From Clostridia bacterium (lineage in GTDB: Bacteria; Bacillota_A; Clostridia; TANB77; CAG-508), in the NCBI GenBank assembly GCA_017475185.1, contig JAFVGB010000029.1, positions 34,737-98,736 on the forward strand: a stretch of DNA of 64,000 nucleotides, written 5' to 3'. Below the pieces are notes generated by a model. That model had not been told where the DNA came from, did not search any database, and saw only the letters and a list, made by a program, of their open reading frames with translations. Within the stretch, counting starts at the first letter, position 1. The number at the start of each line of letters is the position of its first letter. Below, piece by piece: positions 27,578 to 35,345 of the stretch. The translations under genes were made by a program, and so were the position numbers.

Positions 27578-28246
27578 TTAATATTCTCCTCTTATATTAA
27601 ACTTTTTCTTGTTTCCTTTTATTTTATGTCTTTCTTTTAATTTATTTTCTATATCCTTTATATTTACTTTTCTATTATACATCAAAACTAAAGTGTGGTA
27701 AACTAAATCACAAATTTCTCCTATAAAATCTTCTTTATTATCATTTTTCGCAGCTATAACAGTTTCTGTTGCTTCTTCTCCTATTTTTTTACAGATTTTA
27801 TCTATTCCTTCATTTAGTAAATAGTTTGTATATGAATTTTCCATTGGGTTTTTCGCTCTATCTTCTATATTTTCATATACTACATCTATTATGTTTTTAT
27901 CATTATTTTCTTTTAAAGTACTACACTCAGAGTTTTCTATTATTGTATTAAAAAAGCATGAATAACTACCTGTATGACAAGCTCCTTTTCCAATCTGTTC
28001 AACTTCAATTAATAATGTATCATTATCACAATCTAAATACATTGATTTTATATTTTGAAAATTTCCTGAAGATTCCCCTTTGTGCCATAGCTTTTGTCTG
28101 CTTCTTGAAAAAAAGCATGTTTGTTTATTATCTAGCATATATTTATAACTTTCTTCATTTACATATGCTAACATTAAAACCTGTTTTGTTTTATAATCTT
28201 GAATTATAGCTGGTATTAATTTCATTTTATTAAAATCTGGTTTCAT
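27578..28246 (-). CDS. hisIE: Bifunctional phosphoribosyl-AMP cyclohydrolase / phosphoribosyl-ATP pyrophosphatase
   Basis: Steps 2 and 3 of histidine synthesis in one chain. HisI domain (about 5-105): FSRSRQKLWHKGESSGN, the metal Asp cluster DCDNDT and zinc Cys in GACHTGSYSCF. HisE domain (about 115-205): KKIGEEATETVIAAKN and GEICDLVYHTLVLM. ATG chosen seven bases after AAGGAGG. It sits 15 bases after hisG. Confidence 0.93.
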   Translation of the reverse strand: MKPDFNKMKLIPAIIQDYKTKQVLMLAYVNEESYKYMLDNKQTCFFSRSRQKLWHKGESSGNFQNIKSMYLDCDNDTLLIEVEQIGKGACHTGSYSCFFNTIIENSECSTLKENNDKNIIDVVYENIEDRAKNPMENSYTNYLLNEGIDKICKKIGEEATETVIAAKNDNKEDFIGEICDLVYHTLVLMYNRKVNIKDIENKLKERHKIKGNKKKFNIRGEY

Positions 28247-28260
28247 GTTCACTCCTCCTT

Positions 28261-28896
28261 TTACAATTCATTGTTTCTAATAATGTCATCTAACTTGTCT
28301 ATCATATTATAAATTTCCTCTGTTTTTTCTCTGATGCTTTTTTTATTAACTATTAATCTAGTACTTATATCACATATTTCTTCAATTACCTCTAATCCAT
28401 TTGCTTTTAATGTATTTCCAGTTTCAACTATGTCCACAATAGCATCTGCCATTCCAACTACTGGGCCTAATTCAACAGAACCATCTAATTTAACTATTTC
28501 AACATCTTCATTTTTTCTTTCAAAAAATCTTTTTGCAATTTCTGGATATTTAGTTGCAATTATCTTTTTTCGATTAAATTTTTCTGTTTTGTATGATGGA
28601 TATGCTGCTAAACAAAATTTGCATTTTCCTGTCTGTAAATCTAGTAATTCATAAAAGTTATATAGATCACTTTCCAACAAAGTGTCTTTTCCAACAATTC
28701 CAACATCTGTAATACCATTGTTTACAAAGTTTAAAACATCATTTGATTTTGCAAATACAATTTCTAAATCATCTTTCGTTTTAATCATTAATTTTCTATC
28801 TTTATTAATAATTGGTTCTATATCATAATTTGTATTTTTTAAAAGTTCACAAAACTTTTTTTCAATTCTTCCTTTAGTTATGGCTACTTTTAACAT
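28261..28896 (-). CDS. hisG: ATP phosphoribosyltransferase catalytic subunit, short form
   Basis: First committed step of histidine synthesis. 211 aa, the short HisG that normally needs the regulatory subunit HisZ (not in this window). Motifs: VAITKGR start, [13 protein letters not shown], and the PRPP-binding [22 protein letters not shown]. Start at the ATG after AAAGGAG; the upstream TTG is unlikely. First structural gene after the His leader. Confidence 0.93.
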   Translation of the reverse strand: MLKVAITKGRIEKKFCELLKNTNYDIEPIINKDRKLMIKTKDDLEIVFAKSNDVLNFVNNGITDVGIVGKDTLLESDLYNFYELLDLQTGKCKFCLAAYPSYKTEKFNRKKIIATKYPEIAKRFFERKNEDVEIVKLDGSVELGPVVGMADAIVDIVETGNTLKANGLEVIEEICDISTRLIVNKKSIREKTEEIYNMIDKLDDIIRNNEL

Positions 28897-28961
28897 ATAT
28901 GCCACGCTCCTTTCTTTCAATAAAATTCGGAATAATTATGTTGCTAAAATAAAAACAAGAT

Positions 28962-29013
28962 ACGAAAAAAGACTATTTGTAAGTTATAATTCCTACAAAT
29001 AGTCTTTTTTCGT
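28962..29013 (-). terminator. Attenuator terminator of the his operon
   Basis: 20-bp inverted repeat ACGAAAAAAGACTATTTGTA / complement with the U-run side TCTTTTTT on the minus strand, between the leader peptide and hisG. Placed where an attenuator terminator is expected. Confidence 0.75.
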
Positions 29014-29043
29014 ATCTATTCTTTTAGAATATTTTTAAACTAT

Positions 29044-29075
29044 CGTAGGCACAGAACTTTAAGCCTGTACCTACG
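29044..29075 (-). promoter_or_regulatory. Leader hairpin (pause/antiterminator candidate)
   Basis: CGTAGGTACAG / CTGTGCCTACG stem immediately after the leader peptide's stop and before the attenuator terminator. A further CGTAGGAGC copy overlaps the His/Arg codons of the leader, so alternative pairing with the CCTACG arm is possible. Confidence 0.55.
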
Positions 29076-29091
29076 CATGAATATGCATTAG

Positions 29092-29145
29092 TTACAAGCT
29101 CCTACGATGATGATGTAGTTGGTTTAAAAATACTCTTAACTTCAT
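29092..29145 (-). CDS. hisL: his operon leader peptide
   Basis: 17 residues, MKLRVFLNQLHHHRRSL, with AGAGG seven bases before the ATG. Three consecutive His codons (CAT CAT CAT) lie just ahead of hairpin sequences and a terminator, and hisG, hisIE and hisS follow. This is the layout of ribosome-mediated transcription attenuation: stalling at His codons when His-tRNA is scarce would prevent the terminator from forming. Confidence 0.75.
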   Translation of the reverse strand: MKLRVFLNQLHHHRRSL

Positions 29146-29179
29146 AATTATTCCTCTTTCCATTTTTTGGTATATTAAA

Positions 29180-29208
29180 ATCTTAACACGATTTTTTCTT
29201 AATGTCAA
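29180..29208 (-). promoter_or_regulatory. his operon promoter candidate
   Basis: TTGACA (29203-29208), 17 bp spacer, TAAGAT on the minus strand, directly after the spoIIIAH stop and ahead of the leader peptide. Confidence 0.55.
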
Positions 29209-29212
29209 TCCT

Positions 29213-29917
29213 TTATTTTAAACTTATATGAATATTCTCAACATCTACTCCGATTTCTCTACAGACTATATTTTGTATTTTAGCTATATCTGCATCAGAT
29301 AAATTCTCTGCTTTAATAATAACACTTGTGCTATTATCATTTACAAATATTACTACATCTTCAAAACCAAGATTCTTTATTAAATTTTCTGCAATCATTA
29401 TAGAATTTTTCTTATTATTAATATTAGTTATCTCTTGTGTTGATGTATTTTTTTGATCTACTGGTACAGTGTCGCTTTTAGCTATGTTTTGATATGTTTC
29501 TAACATTTGTGAATACATTTTATCTCTTTCTAATCTTGATGCTACAAAATAATCTGTACTATATACTGATGTAGATGTTGTTTTTGTTGAGTTTAAAGAA
29601 CTTGTTGAATCGTTAGTACTACTAGCAGAAGTTGTATCAGCCTTGGTTTCTTTTTCTGTATTTGTACCACTTTCTGCTGTTTCTGTTGTGTTTGTTTCCT
29701 CAACTTCAGTATCAGTAATATTCTCTTTAGTGTCTTTTACCGTATTATTACTATTAACAAGTTTTGCATCACCTATGCCAGCCATTTTCTCAGCATCCAT
29801 TAAAGCACCGGTTTCTACTGTATTATGAACATTAGCTGTGTATGTCACATATCCAACAGTTATTAACATTAACGCTAATACTGAAATTATAATTTGATTT
29901 CTTTTTAAAATTTTCAT
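29213..29917 (-). CDS. spoIIIAH: Stage III sporulation protein AH
   Basis: Forespore-mother cell channel protein whose exported domain partners SpoIIQ in B. subtilis. 234 aa: basic start, one membrane helix (about 8-27), a long Thr/Ser/Glu-rich linker, and a C-terminal YscJ/FliF-like ring-building domain (about 130-234: MYSQMLETYQNIAKSD ... LSDADIAKIQNIVCREIG). Last gene of the operon. No in-frame CGG. Confidence 0.93.
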   Translation of the reverse strand: MKILKRNQIIISVLALMLITVGYVTYTANVHNTVETGALMDAEKMAGIGDAKLVNSNNTVKDTKENITDTEVEETNTTETAESGTNTEKETKADTTSASSTNDSTSSLNSTKTTSTSVYSTDYFVASRLERDKMYSQMLETYQNIAKSDTVPVDQKNTSTQEITNINNKKNSIMIAENLIKNLGFEDVVIFVNDNSTSVIIKAENLSDADIAKIQNIVCREIGVDVENIHISLK

Positions 29918-29935
29918 AATAAAATCTCCTTTTTT

Positions 29936-30535
29936 CTATTTCATATCAAATACTTGAATTTTATGCGTAGGAAGTCCAGTTGCAGCCTCTACTGCTTGTA
30001 TTATATTACTTTTTACTACTCCATTATTAGCTCCTTTTGCCAAAACAACCGCTCCTTTTATCTCAGGTGAAATTATATTGCTAGTTATAACATTTCTTTG
30101 TCCATTATTTTCTTCATATACAACTTCCTTTTTGCTAGAATTTTCATTTATTGTTCTCACACCTCCTTGCGTATCTTCTTCTTGTGTAACACTTTGCTGA
30201 TTATCTTCATTATACATTGGTATTACTTTATTAGTTTTTTCATATGTAATTAAGACTTGAACATCTTCTACACCGTTTAAGTTCCTTAGTATATTTTCTA
30301 ACTGATTTTCTAAATTGTTATCATCTTTATAATTTACTGGCGAATCAATTGTATTCTCAGATATATCTGTTACTTTTTGTTTTGTTTTTGTTTCTTTTTT
30401 ATCTCCATTCCATATATAATTAATAAATATTATTGTAGCTATCAAAATTATCACAAATACAACTAAATTCTCGATATTTTTTTTATTTCCTTTATTTTCA
30501 ATTTTGGATAAGAATATGTTTTTTAGATTTCCCAT
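29936..30535 (-). CDS. spoIIIAG: Stage III sporulation protein AG
   Basis: Ring-forming component of the spore feeding-tube channel. 199 aa with one membrane helix (about 25-44) and an exported domain containing LENILRNLNGVEDVQVLITYE and GAVVLAKGANN, typical of SpoIIIAG. AAGGGGAG precedes the ATG. It lies 26 bases after the recoded end of spoIIIAF. No in-frame CGG. Confidence 0.93.
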   Translation of the reverse strand: MGNLKNIFLSKIENKGNKKNIENLVVFVIILIATIIFINYIWNGDKKETKTKQKVTDISENTIDSPVNYKDDNNLENQLENILRNLNGVEDVQVLITYEKTNKVIPMYNEDNQQSVTQEEDTQGGVRTINENSSKKEVVYEENNGQRNVITSNIISPEIKGAVVLAKGANNGVVKSNIIQAVEAATGLPTHKIQVFDMK

Positions 30536-30561
30536 CTATACTCCCCTTTCCATTTTATTTT

Positions 30562-31189
30562 TTAGTTAACCAAAATACTGTTTTCACTAACTTCATATAC
30601 TCTGCTTAAATATTCTTTTAGTTTTCTCTTTTCACTTTCATTAATAACAGATTCTTCCTGTTTTTTGTCATCTTTTCTACTTCCGTCCTAACTCTATTTT
30701 TATATTTTCTATATTCTCGACAATTGTAGATGTTGCTTGTCTATTTTCTTTTATATTTCCTTCATTTTTTTCATTTCTTGCAATAATTTTTATTTCTATT
30801 TTGTTTAATGTATATTCGTTATTATCCAAAATTTCCAAATTAATATTTCCTACTGTATATCCTTTTTGACTAACCTTAGATTTAATATCAATTTTCAAAT
30901 TTTCTTCATACATTGTTTTTATAGTTTCATTATTGTTAACATTTAAATTTGATGCTTGTATAGTATTATCTTTATCATTTTCTTTTATATATGTATCTAA
31001 ATCTATTAAACTTCTTGATTTTCCTTTAAATTTAGTTATTATAGGCGAAACAATACTAAACAGAATAAATATTCCAACAACAACCTTAACATATTTTCCA
31101 TTACCGTTATTTGGTAACAACATTTCAATAATAGTGGCTATAATTACAGATACAATTATTCCTTGAGCCCATGATGTTATAAATTCCAT
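30562..31189 (-). CDS. spoIIIAF: Stage III sporulation protein AF, C-terminus reached by +1 shift at CGG
   Basis: Two N-terminal membrane helices (SWAQGIIVSVIIATIIEMLLP and VKVVVGIFILFSIVSPII) are typical of SpoIIIAF. Start at the ATG after GGAGGTGAT. The zero frame stops two codons after CGG at 30683-30685. Skipping the C adds 39 residues ending KRKLKEYLSRVYEVSENS..., the helical C-terminus expected in the family, giving about 208 aa (normal is about 200). The extension ends 26 bases before spoIIIAG, filling a gap that would otherwise be unusually long for this tight operon. Confidence 0.85.
30683..30685 (-). other. CGG +1 frameshift site 3 (spoIIIAF)
   Basis: GGA CGG AAG TAG in frame 0. 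Skipping C gives GGA GGA AGT AGA and an open frame to 30562. Confidence 0.75.
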
Positions 31190-31203
31190 ATATATCACCT
31201 CCA

Positions 31204-32396
31204 TTATCCATACATTGCACCACTATTTGAAATTTTTATAATTAGTGTAATTCCTATAATTAGCATCACTGATACACTGCATAAAATCGCTAATAATAAT
31301 TTAAATGTATCTCCCATATTTGCAAGCAATTTGATAATTTTTCCATCGGCAATTGGTTGGCAAATTGCTGAGCCTAAATAAAACATTAACATTAATGTAG
31401 TTAACTTAAATATTGGAACAATGCATATTCCAATTATGACAATCACTCCAACAACACCTAATGCATTTTTCAGAATAATGCTGCACCCCATAACAGTATC
31501 TACTGCGTCACCTAAGATTTTTCCTACAACTGGAATAAAGTTTGATACAGCAGCCTTTGTTGTTTTAGCAGTAACTCCATCAACACTACTACTTAAGCTT
31601 CCTTCTAACGAAGCTACTCCTACAAATAATGTAAGAATTACACCTAAAATCCAGATAGCACTTGATTTCATAAATTTAGCTAACTTATCTATTTGTACTT
31701 TTTCAGATATTTGAGAGATTATGCTTAATGATGTTGAAACAAGAGTAATAGGAATTATCACATTAACAATAAAATTACTTATAACTGTTACCATAAAAAT
31801 TATTATCGGTTGAATCATACTGGCTGAAGCAATACTTCCAGTTGTAATCATAAGAGTAATCAATATTGGTATTAAAAGATTTATAAAAGCCACCAAATTT
31901 TGAATTGATTCTTTTACCATATTAATGATATCTGCAAAACTAGTCATTATCAAACCAGCAATCATCATGTACTGAACATAATATGCAACTTGAGCAACGC
32001 TTTTATTATTTAAACCATCACTTATACTTTTTAGTATTCCATGAATAACTATTATTACTATAATGCTACTTAAAATAGCAGCAGAATTTAGAACTTCTTT
32101 TCCGTAAAGTACCTAGTAAAAGCTTAATTAATTTTACATTATTAATATTTCCTGAAATTGCTGTAGATAATAACTCGTTTAAATCAATTCCGTGGTAACG
32201 ATTTCTTTGTATATTTTTCAGCCTCTTTTACAAAATCTGTAATATTTAATGAGTCTTTTTGTGCTTTCATTATTTCATTTTTAGCTTCTATTTTTTCAGA
32301 ATCATATGCAGCATAACTAGTGCTATTAAAACAAATACTTGGTTTTGTAAAAGCAATTAATTCCATTAAAATAAAAAATATAAATATTTTTTTCAT
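31204..32396 (-). CDS. spoIIIAE: Stage III sporulation protein AE, read through two CGG +1 shifts
   Basis: Large membrane subunit of the SpoIIIA channel. Signal peptide at the N-terminus (MKKIFIFFILMELIAF). Frame 0 breaks at CGG 32190-32192 (after KKSLP); skipping C gives GIDLNELLSTAISGNINNV. That frame breaks at CGG 32102-32104 (after LLGTL); skipping C gives GKEVLNSAAILSSI, then the family segment SVAQVAYYVQYMMIAGLI and seven or so membrane helices to GAMYG. The restored product is about 396 aa, the normal length. With AAAGGTGA before the ATG and the stop 15 bases before the spoIIIAF start, the gene is otherwise in perfect order. Two independent shifts in one essential sporulation gene is remarkable. 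Confidence 0.88.
32102..32104 (-). other. CGG +1 frameshift site 4 (spoIIIAE, second)
   Basis: TTA CGG AAA AAG AAG TTC TAA in the entering frame. Skipping C gives TTA GGA AAA GAA GTT CTA. Confidence 0.8.
32190..32192 (-). other. CGG +1 frameshift site 5 (spoIIIAE, first)
   Basis: CCA CGG AAT TGA in frame 0. Skipping C gives CCA GGA ATT GAT. Confidence 0.8.
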
Positions 32397-32412
32397 TATT
32401 TCACCTTTATCT

Positions 32413-32438
32413 TTTGAAACAATTTTGGACGGTCTTTA
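32413..32438. repeat. REP-like element, half copy
   Basis: TTTTGAAACAATTTTGGACG then GTCTTT, in the spoIIIAD-spoIIIAE gap. Confidence 0.65.
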
Positions 32439-32450
32439 CTAGTTTGATAT

Positions 32451-32838
32451 TTAAGGTAATATTTTTGTTATTGTTTCTAATAAACTGGAAATTATTGGAA
32501 TAGAAACAGAGATTATCATTATTTTTCCTCCTATATCCATTTTAGTTGCAATCGCATTTTCTCCGGCAATCCTTACAAATGCTTACTGCAAATTCAGTTA
32601 AAATTGCAATTCCTGTTATTTTTATAAGTAATGTTATAAATGTAGTATTTATTGATGTTTTATTTGCTAAATTATTAAGAAGATTTATTATGTCGTAAAG
32701 TTTGTCAAAAACTAAAATTAAAATAAGAATACTAGCTGCCAGTGATACGTAAACAGCAAATTCAGGCTTGTACTGCTTTACTATAATAATTATTACTAAT
32801 GCAATTAATCCAATGCCTATAATTTTAATTATATCCAT
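32451..32838 (-). CDS. spoIIIAD: Stage III sporulation protein AD, read through a CGG +1 shift
   Basis: Small membrane protein of the SpoIIIA complex. N-terminus MDIIKIIGIGLIALVIIIIV and the conserved EFAVSICKD are in frame 0, which then meets CGG at 32563-32565 and stops six codons on. Skipping C gives CKDCGENAIATKMDIGGKI, matching the family consensus around GE-A-A, and a last membrane segment to 128 aa, the usual length. Without the shift the last membrane helix is lost. Confidence 0.9.
32563..32565 (-). other. CGG +1 frameshift site 6 (spoIIIAD)
   Basis: TGC CGG AGA AAA in frame 0. Skipping C gives TGC GGA GAA AAT; the Gly-Glu pair is conserved in SpoIIIAD. Confidence 0.85.
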
Positions 32839-32859
32839 CTATTTTATTACTCCTTTAAT

Positions 32860-32934
32860 TTTGAAACAATTAGGGACGGTCTTTCTTAGTTTCATTTTTG
32901 AAACAAAACAAGACCGTCCCCAATTGTTTCAAAA
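32860..32934. repeat. REP-like palindrome, complete copy
   Basis: TTTTGAAACAATTAGGGACG ... and its near-complement GACCGTCCCCAATTGTTTC surround an inner GTTTC/GAAAC stem, in the spoIIIAC-spoIIIAD gap. Confidence 0.8.
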
Positions 32935-32941
32935 AATAAAG

Positions 32942-33136
32942 TTATAAATTAAACATAGTTTTTACAGTTGTAAATAAAGCACTAATTTCCTTTATAACCA
33001 TTGTTAGAACAATTACCAACCCAGCTAGAGTTGTCATCATGGCTTGATCATCTCTTCCTGCTTTTACAAGAACCTGATGAAGAACCGCCACTAAAATTCC
33101 TACACCCGCAATTTTAAACAATAAATCTATATTCAT
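32942..33136 (-). CDS. spoIIIAC: Stage III sporulation protein AC
   Basis: 64 aa with two membrane helices and the family pattern LLFKIAGVGILVAVLHQVLVKAGRDDQAMM. Part of the SpoIIIA membrane complex, between AB and AD as in other spore-formers. No in-frame CGG. Confidence 0.95.
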   Translation of the reverse strand: MNIDLLFKIAGVGILVAVLHQVLVKAGRDDQAMMTTLAGLVIVLTMVIKEISALFTTVKTMFNL

Positions 33137-33181
33137 ATATGTACCCTTATTCCTTTCTTTTGGTATTTTTACAATTAATTA

Positions 33182-33697
33182 TTAAACAAGTACAATCACA
33201 ATAATTAAGCCAATAATCGCTCCTAGCTTTTTATACATTTTTTCATTTTTATTTTTTTCTTCAACTGCATTACTTATTTGATTTTCTAAAAATGTATTTA
33301 CTAATTCAATCTGACTAATTTGCCCATCTATATCAGTTTTTCCTAACAATTTTCCTAAGGTTTTAAGACAATCAATATCATCTTTTTTTAATAACTCTTT
33401 ATTATTATCAACTGCTTTATCCCAAGCCTCGCCCGCAGACATATTGTTGGTTTCGATATTTTTAACAGTATTTGAAAATATTTTTCCTGCTTCTCCAGAA
33501 ATTTTCTTTGATATATCTGTAAAAATTTCAGAAATCGTCTCAAAGGAAAAATTAATTTTCACTTCAAATATATTTAAAGCATTTTTTATATCTTTTAAAA
33601 TTTTCACTCTATTAGAATATTTTTTTGAAATTAGTATACCTATTAAAGTGCTTGTACAAAAAATTATTAATAATAATATACATTTAAGTAAATACAT
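33182..33697 (-). CDS. spoIIIAB: Stage III sporulation protein AB
   Basis: 171 aa with membrane helices at both ends (YLLKCILLLIIFCTSTLIGIL and KLGAIIGLIIVIVLV) around a helical cytoplasmic-type domain similar to type II/IV secretion GspF parts. ATG taken after AGAGGTGA, the family start; the longer frame lacks a ribosome binding site. Its normal neighbour spoIIIAA is 1.6 kb away because of an insertion. Confidence 0.92.
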   Translation of the reverse strand: MYLLKCILLLIIFCTSTLIGILISKKYSNRVKILKDIKNALNIFEVKINFSFETISEIFTDISKKISGEAGKIFSNTVKNIETNNMSAGEAWDKAVDNNKELLKKDDIDCLKTLGKLLGKTDIDGQISQIELVNTFLENQISNAVEEKNKNEKMYKKLGAIIGLIIVIVLV

Positions 33698-33751
33698 ACT
33701 TGTCACCTCTTTATATAATATATTCAATTACTATCTATTTTAGAACAAAAA

Positions 33752-33790
33752 AAAGAAATCAAAACGTTTGTTATTCGTTTTGATTTCTTT
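33752..33790 (-). terminator. Terminator inside the spoIIIA region
   Basis: AAAGAAATCAAAACG / CGTTTTGATTTCTTT stem just after the stop of the inserted membrane-protein gene and about 55 bases before spoIIIAB. It could reduce read-through from spoIIIAA into spoIIIAB. Confidence 0.8.
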
Positions 33791-33797
33791 GATCAGA

Positions 33798-34448
33798 TTA
33801 TTCATTATTTGATTTTACTATACTAGATTGAAAATCTACAACTGCACTTTCAAAAGTTGAAGCTTTTGCAAACTCATAAAGTTCAATCTTAAAAATAAAA
33901 TCTTCAAAATCCAGTACTGCCTCATTAAAATATTTTTCATCTGTTTCGAGCCGTGGCTGTAAATTTTGATATTCTTCGACTACTGATGCAAATTTTTGAA
34001 TTACATCTTTTATTTTTAATGACGTTTGGTATGTAATTCTTTTTTGTGCATAAACATCGTATAATTCGTCTAATTTTTTTAAACACTCTTCACTTAGTTT
34101 GATATTTAATACATGTAAATTGTATTTAATTTGTGAAACTTTTTCTAATATAAAGCTAGCATTTTCTTTCCAGTCACATTCCTCTTTTTTCATATCACTT
34201 TCGTTTTTTATCATAAGAAAATACAAGAATCTTATAATAAACATAAATAGATGTATTATGCAAAGAATTAATGCAACCCATTTGGTTTCATCAAGTATAA
34301 AAAATGCCCACATCCAACTTAGTGTTAGACAAAAATACGTAAAGACAGATATTAAAACCCGTTTTTTCTCAGGCTTGGATGTTGTATTTAAAATATTCAA
34401 ACCTGCTAGAACTAGTATACATACCATGCACAAATTTTTTGCTTCCAT
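33798..34448 (-). CDS. Membrane protein of unknown function inserted in the spoIIIA operon
   Basis: 216 aa. Two to three hydrophobic helices in residues 5-80, then a helical charged domain (about 90-216, FILEKVSQIKYNLHVL ... ETDEKYFNEAVLDFEDFIF). Not recognised. Not part of any SpoIIIA operon I know. Contains an in-frame CGG at 33951-33953 (CCA CGG CTC) read without a shift; the +1 frame would stop after 38 unrelated residues. Own upstream region and terminator. Confidence 0.55.
   Translation of the reverse strand: MEAKNLCMVCILVLAGLNILNTTSKPEKKRVLISVFTYFCLTLSWMWAFFILDETKWVALILCIIHLFMFIIRFLYFLMIKNESDMKKEECDWKENASFILEKVSQIKYNLHVLNIKLSEECLKKLDELYDVYAQKRITYQTSLKIKDVIQKFASVVEEYQNLQPRLETDEKYFNEAVLDFEDFIFKIELYEFAKASTFESAVVDFQSSIVKSNNE
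33951..33953 (-). other. In-frame CGG read without a shift (contrast site)
   Basis: CCA CGG CTC GAA. The preceding codon CCA is the same as at the first spoIIIAE shift site, so the P-site codon alone does not decide the outcome. Confidence 0.6.
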
Positions 34449-34650
34449 ATTAACCTCCTAAATTATTATTGGAGTAATATAAATTAGCCCTGACCTAGCT
34501 ATCCAAAATAAAATAATAGTGTACTGACCTCTAATTATAAAATTATACACTATCTAATATTGGGATTTTCCCAACAAATTCGTAGTTATTTTATCATAAT
34601 ATTATGTTTGTTTCAAGCTAAATCAACCATCATTATAAGTATTTCTATAG

Positions 34651-35241
34651 CTATTTCTCATATTTTTCCGAAATATTTTTATATAGCAATTTTAAATAAT
34701 TTGGATTTAATCCTGCATCTAATCCTTCGTCAGAAATTCTTTTTAAAACTGTATCAACAAATTCAACAGACCCAGGGTGTTTCACAACTGGACCTGGCTT
34801 TTCATTGTTTGTCCAATACTCAAATGGTTCTTCTTTCGTCCATTCTTTTCCTTTATATGCCATTCCAGCTGCTATTTTATCGCATACAGCTTCTACAATA
34901 TATTTATATGGCATAAATACCGGTATTCTTTTATTTCTATCCATGTCTTCCCAATACTCAAAGTGATGTTTGTTTCTGCCTTTATGATGTAACCATGATA
35001 GGCTATATCCATTTAATTCTCTGCATACACGTAATGGGCTTTTGCTTCCATTATAGTATTTTACACTTTCGAAAAATTCGGTTGGAGAAAACTTAGATAA
35101 GTCATGTAGAAATCCTCTCCATGGAATTCCTGCTTTAATTGATAATTTGAACACATACCACCTATGTTTATTTACTAAACAAAAATGTTTCCAGATTTTT
35201 GTAGCTAAATTCAATTCTTTCATTTCGTTCATTTTGTTCAC
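34651..35241 (-). CDS. DUF5662-like protein inserted in the spoIIIA operon
   Basis: 196 aa. Pattern NKHRWYVF, GFLHDLSKFSPTEF and HHKGRNKHHFEYWEDM matches the DUF5662-type family, with His/Asp residues spaced like a metal-dependent HD-type fold; no activity is established. The ribosome binding site AGAGGTG precedes the ATG. It lies between spoIIIAA and spoIIIAB together with the membrane-protein gene above, so both came in as foreign DNA or by rearrangement. Confidence 0.7.
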   Translation of the reverse strand: MNKMNEMKELNLATKIWKHFCLVNKHRWYVFKLSIKAGIPWRGFLHDLSKFSPTEFFESVKYYNGSKSPLRVCRELNGYSLSWLHHKGRNKHHFEYWEDMDRNKRIPVFMPYKYIVEAVCDKIAAGMAYKGKEWTKEEPFEYWTNNEKPGPVVKHPGSVEFVDTVLKRISDEGLDAGLNPNYLKLLYKNISEKYEK

Positions 35242-35320
35242 CTCTTACTTTTTTCGCAACTATATAATATCACAATTTTTCAATTTTGACAGATAAAAGT
35301 ATAAATTTTAAATAAAAAAT

Positions 35321-35345
35321 AAAGACCGTCCCAAAATGTTTCAAA
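35321..35345. repeat. REP-like element, half copy
   Basis: AAAGACCGTCCCAAAATGTTTC, ending in the last codons/stop of spoIIIAA. Confidence 0.65.

Noticed and set aside
28921..29212. T-box riboswitch upstream of hisG
   Set aside because: No T-box core (TGGNACCGCG-type) or stem I motifs; a leader peptide with His codons explains the region better.
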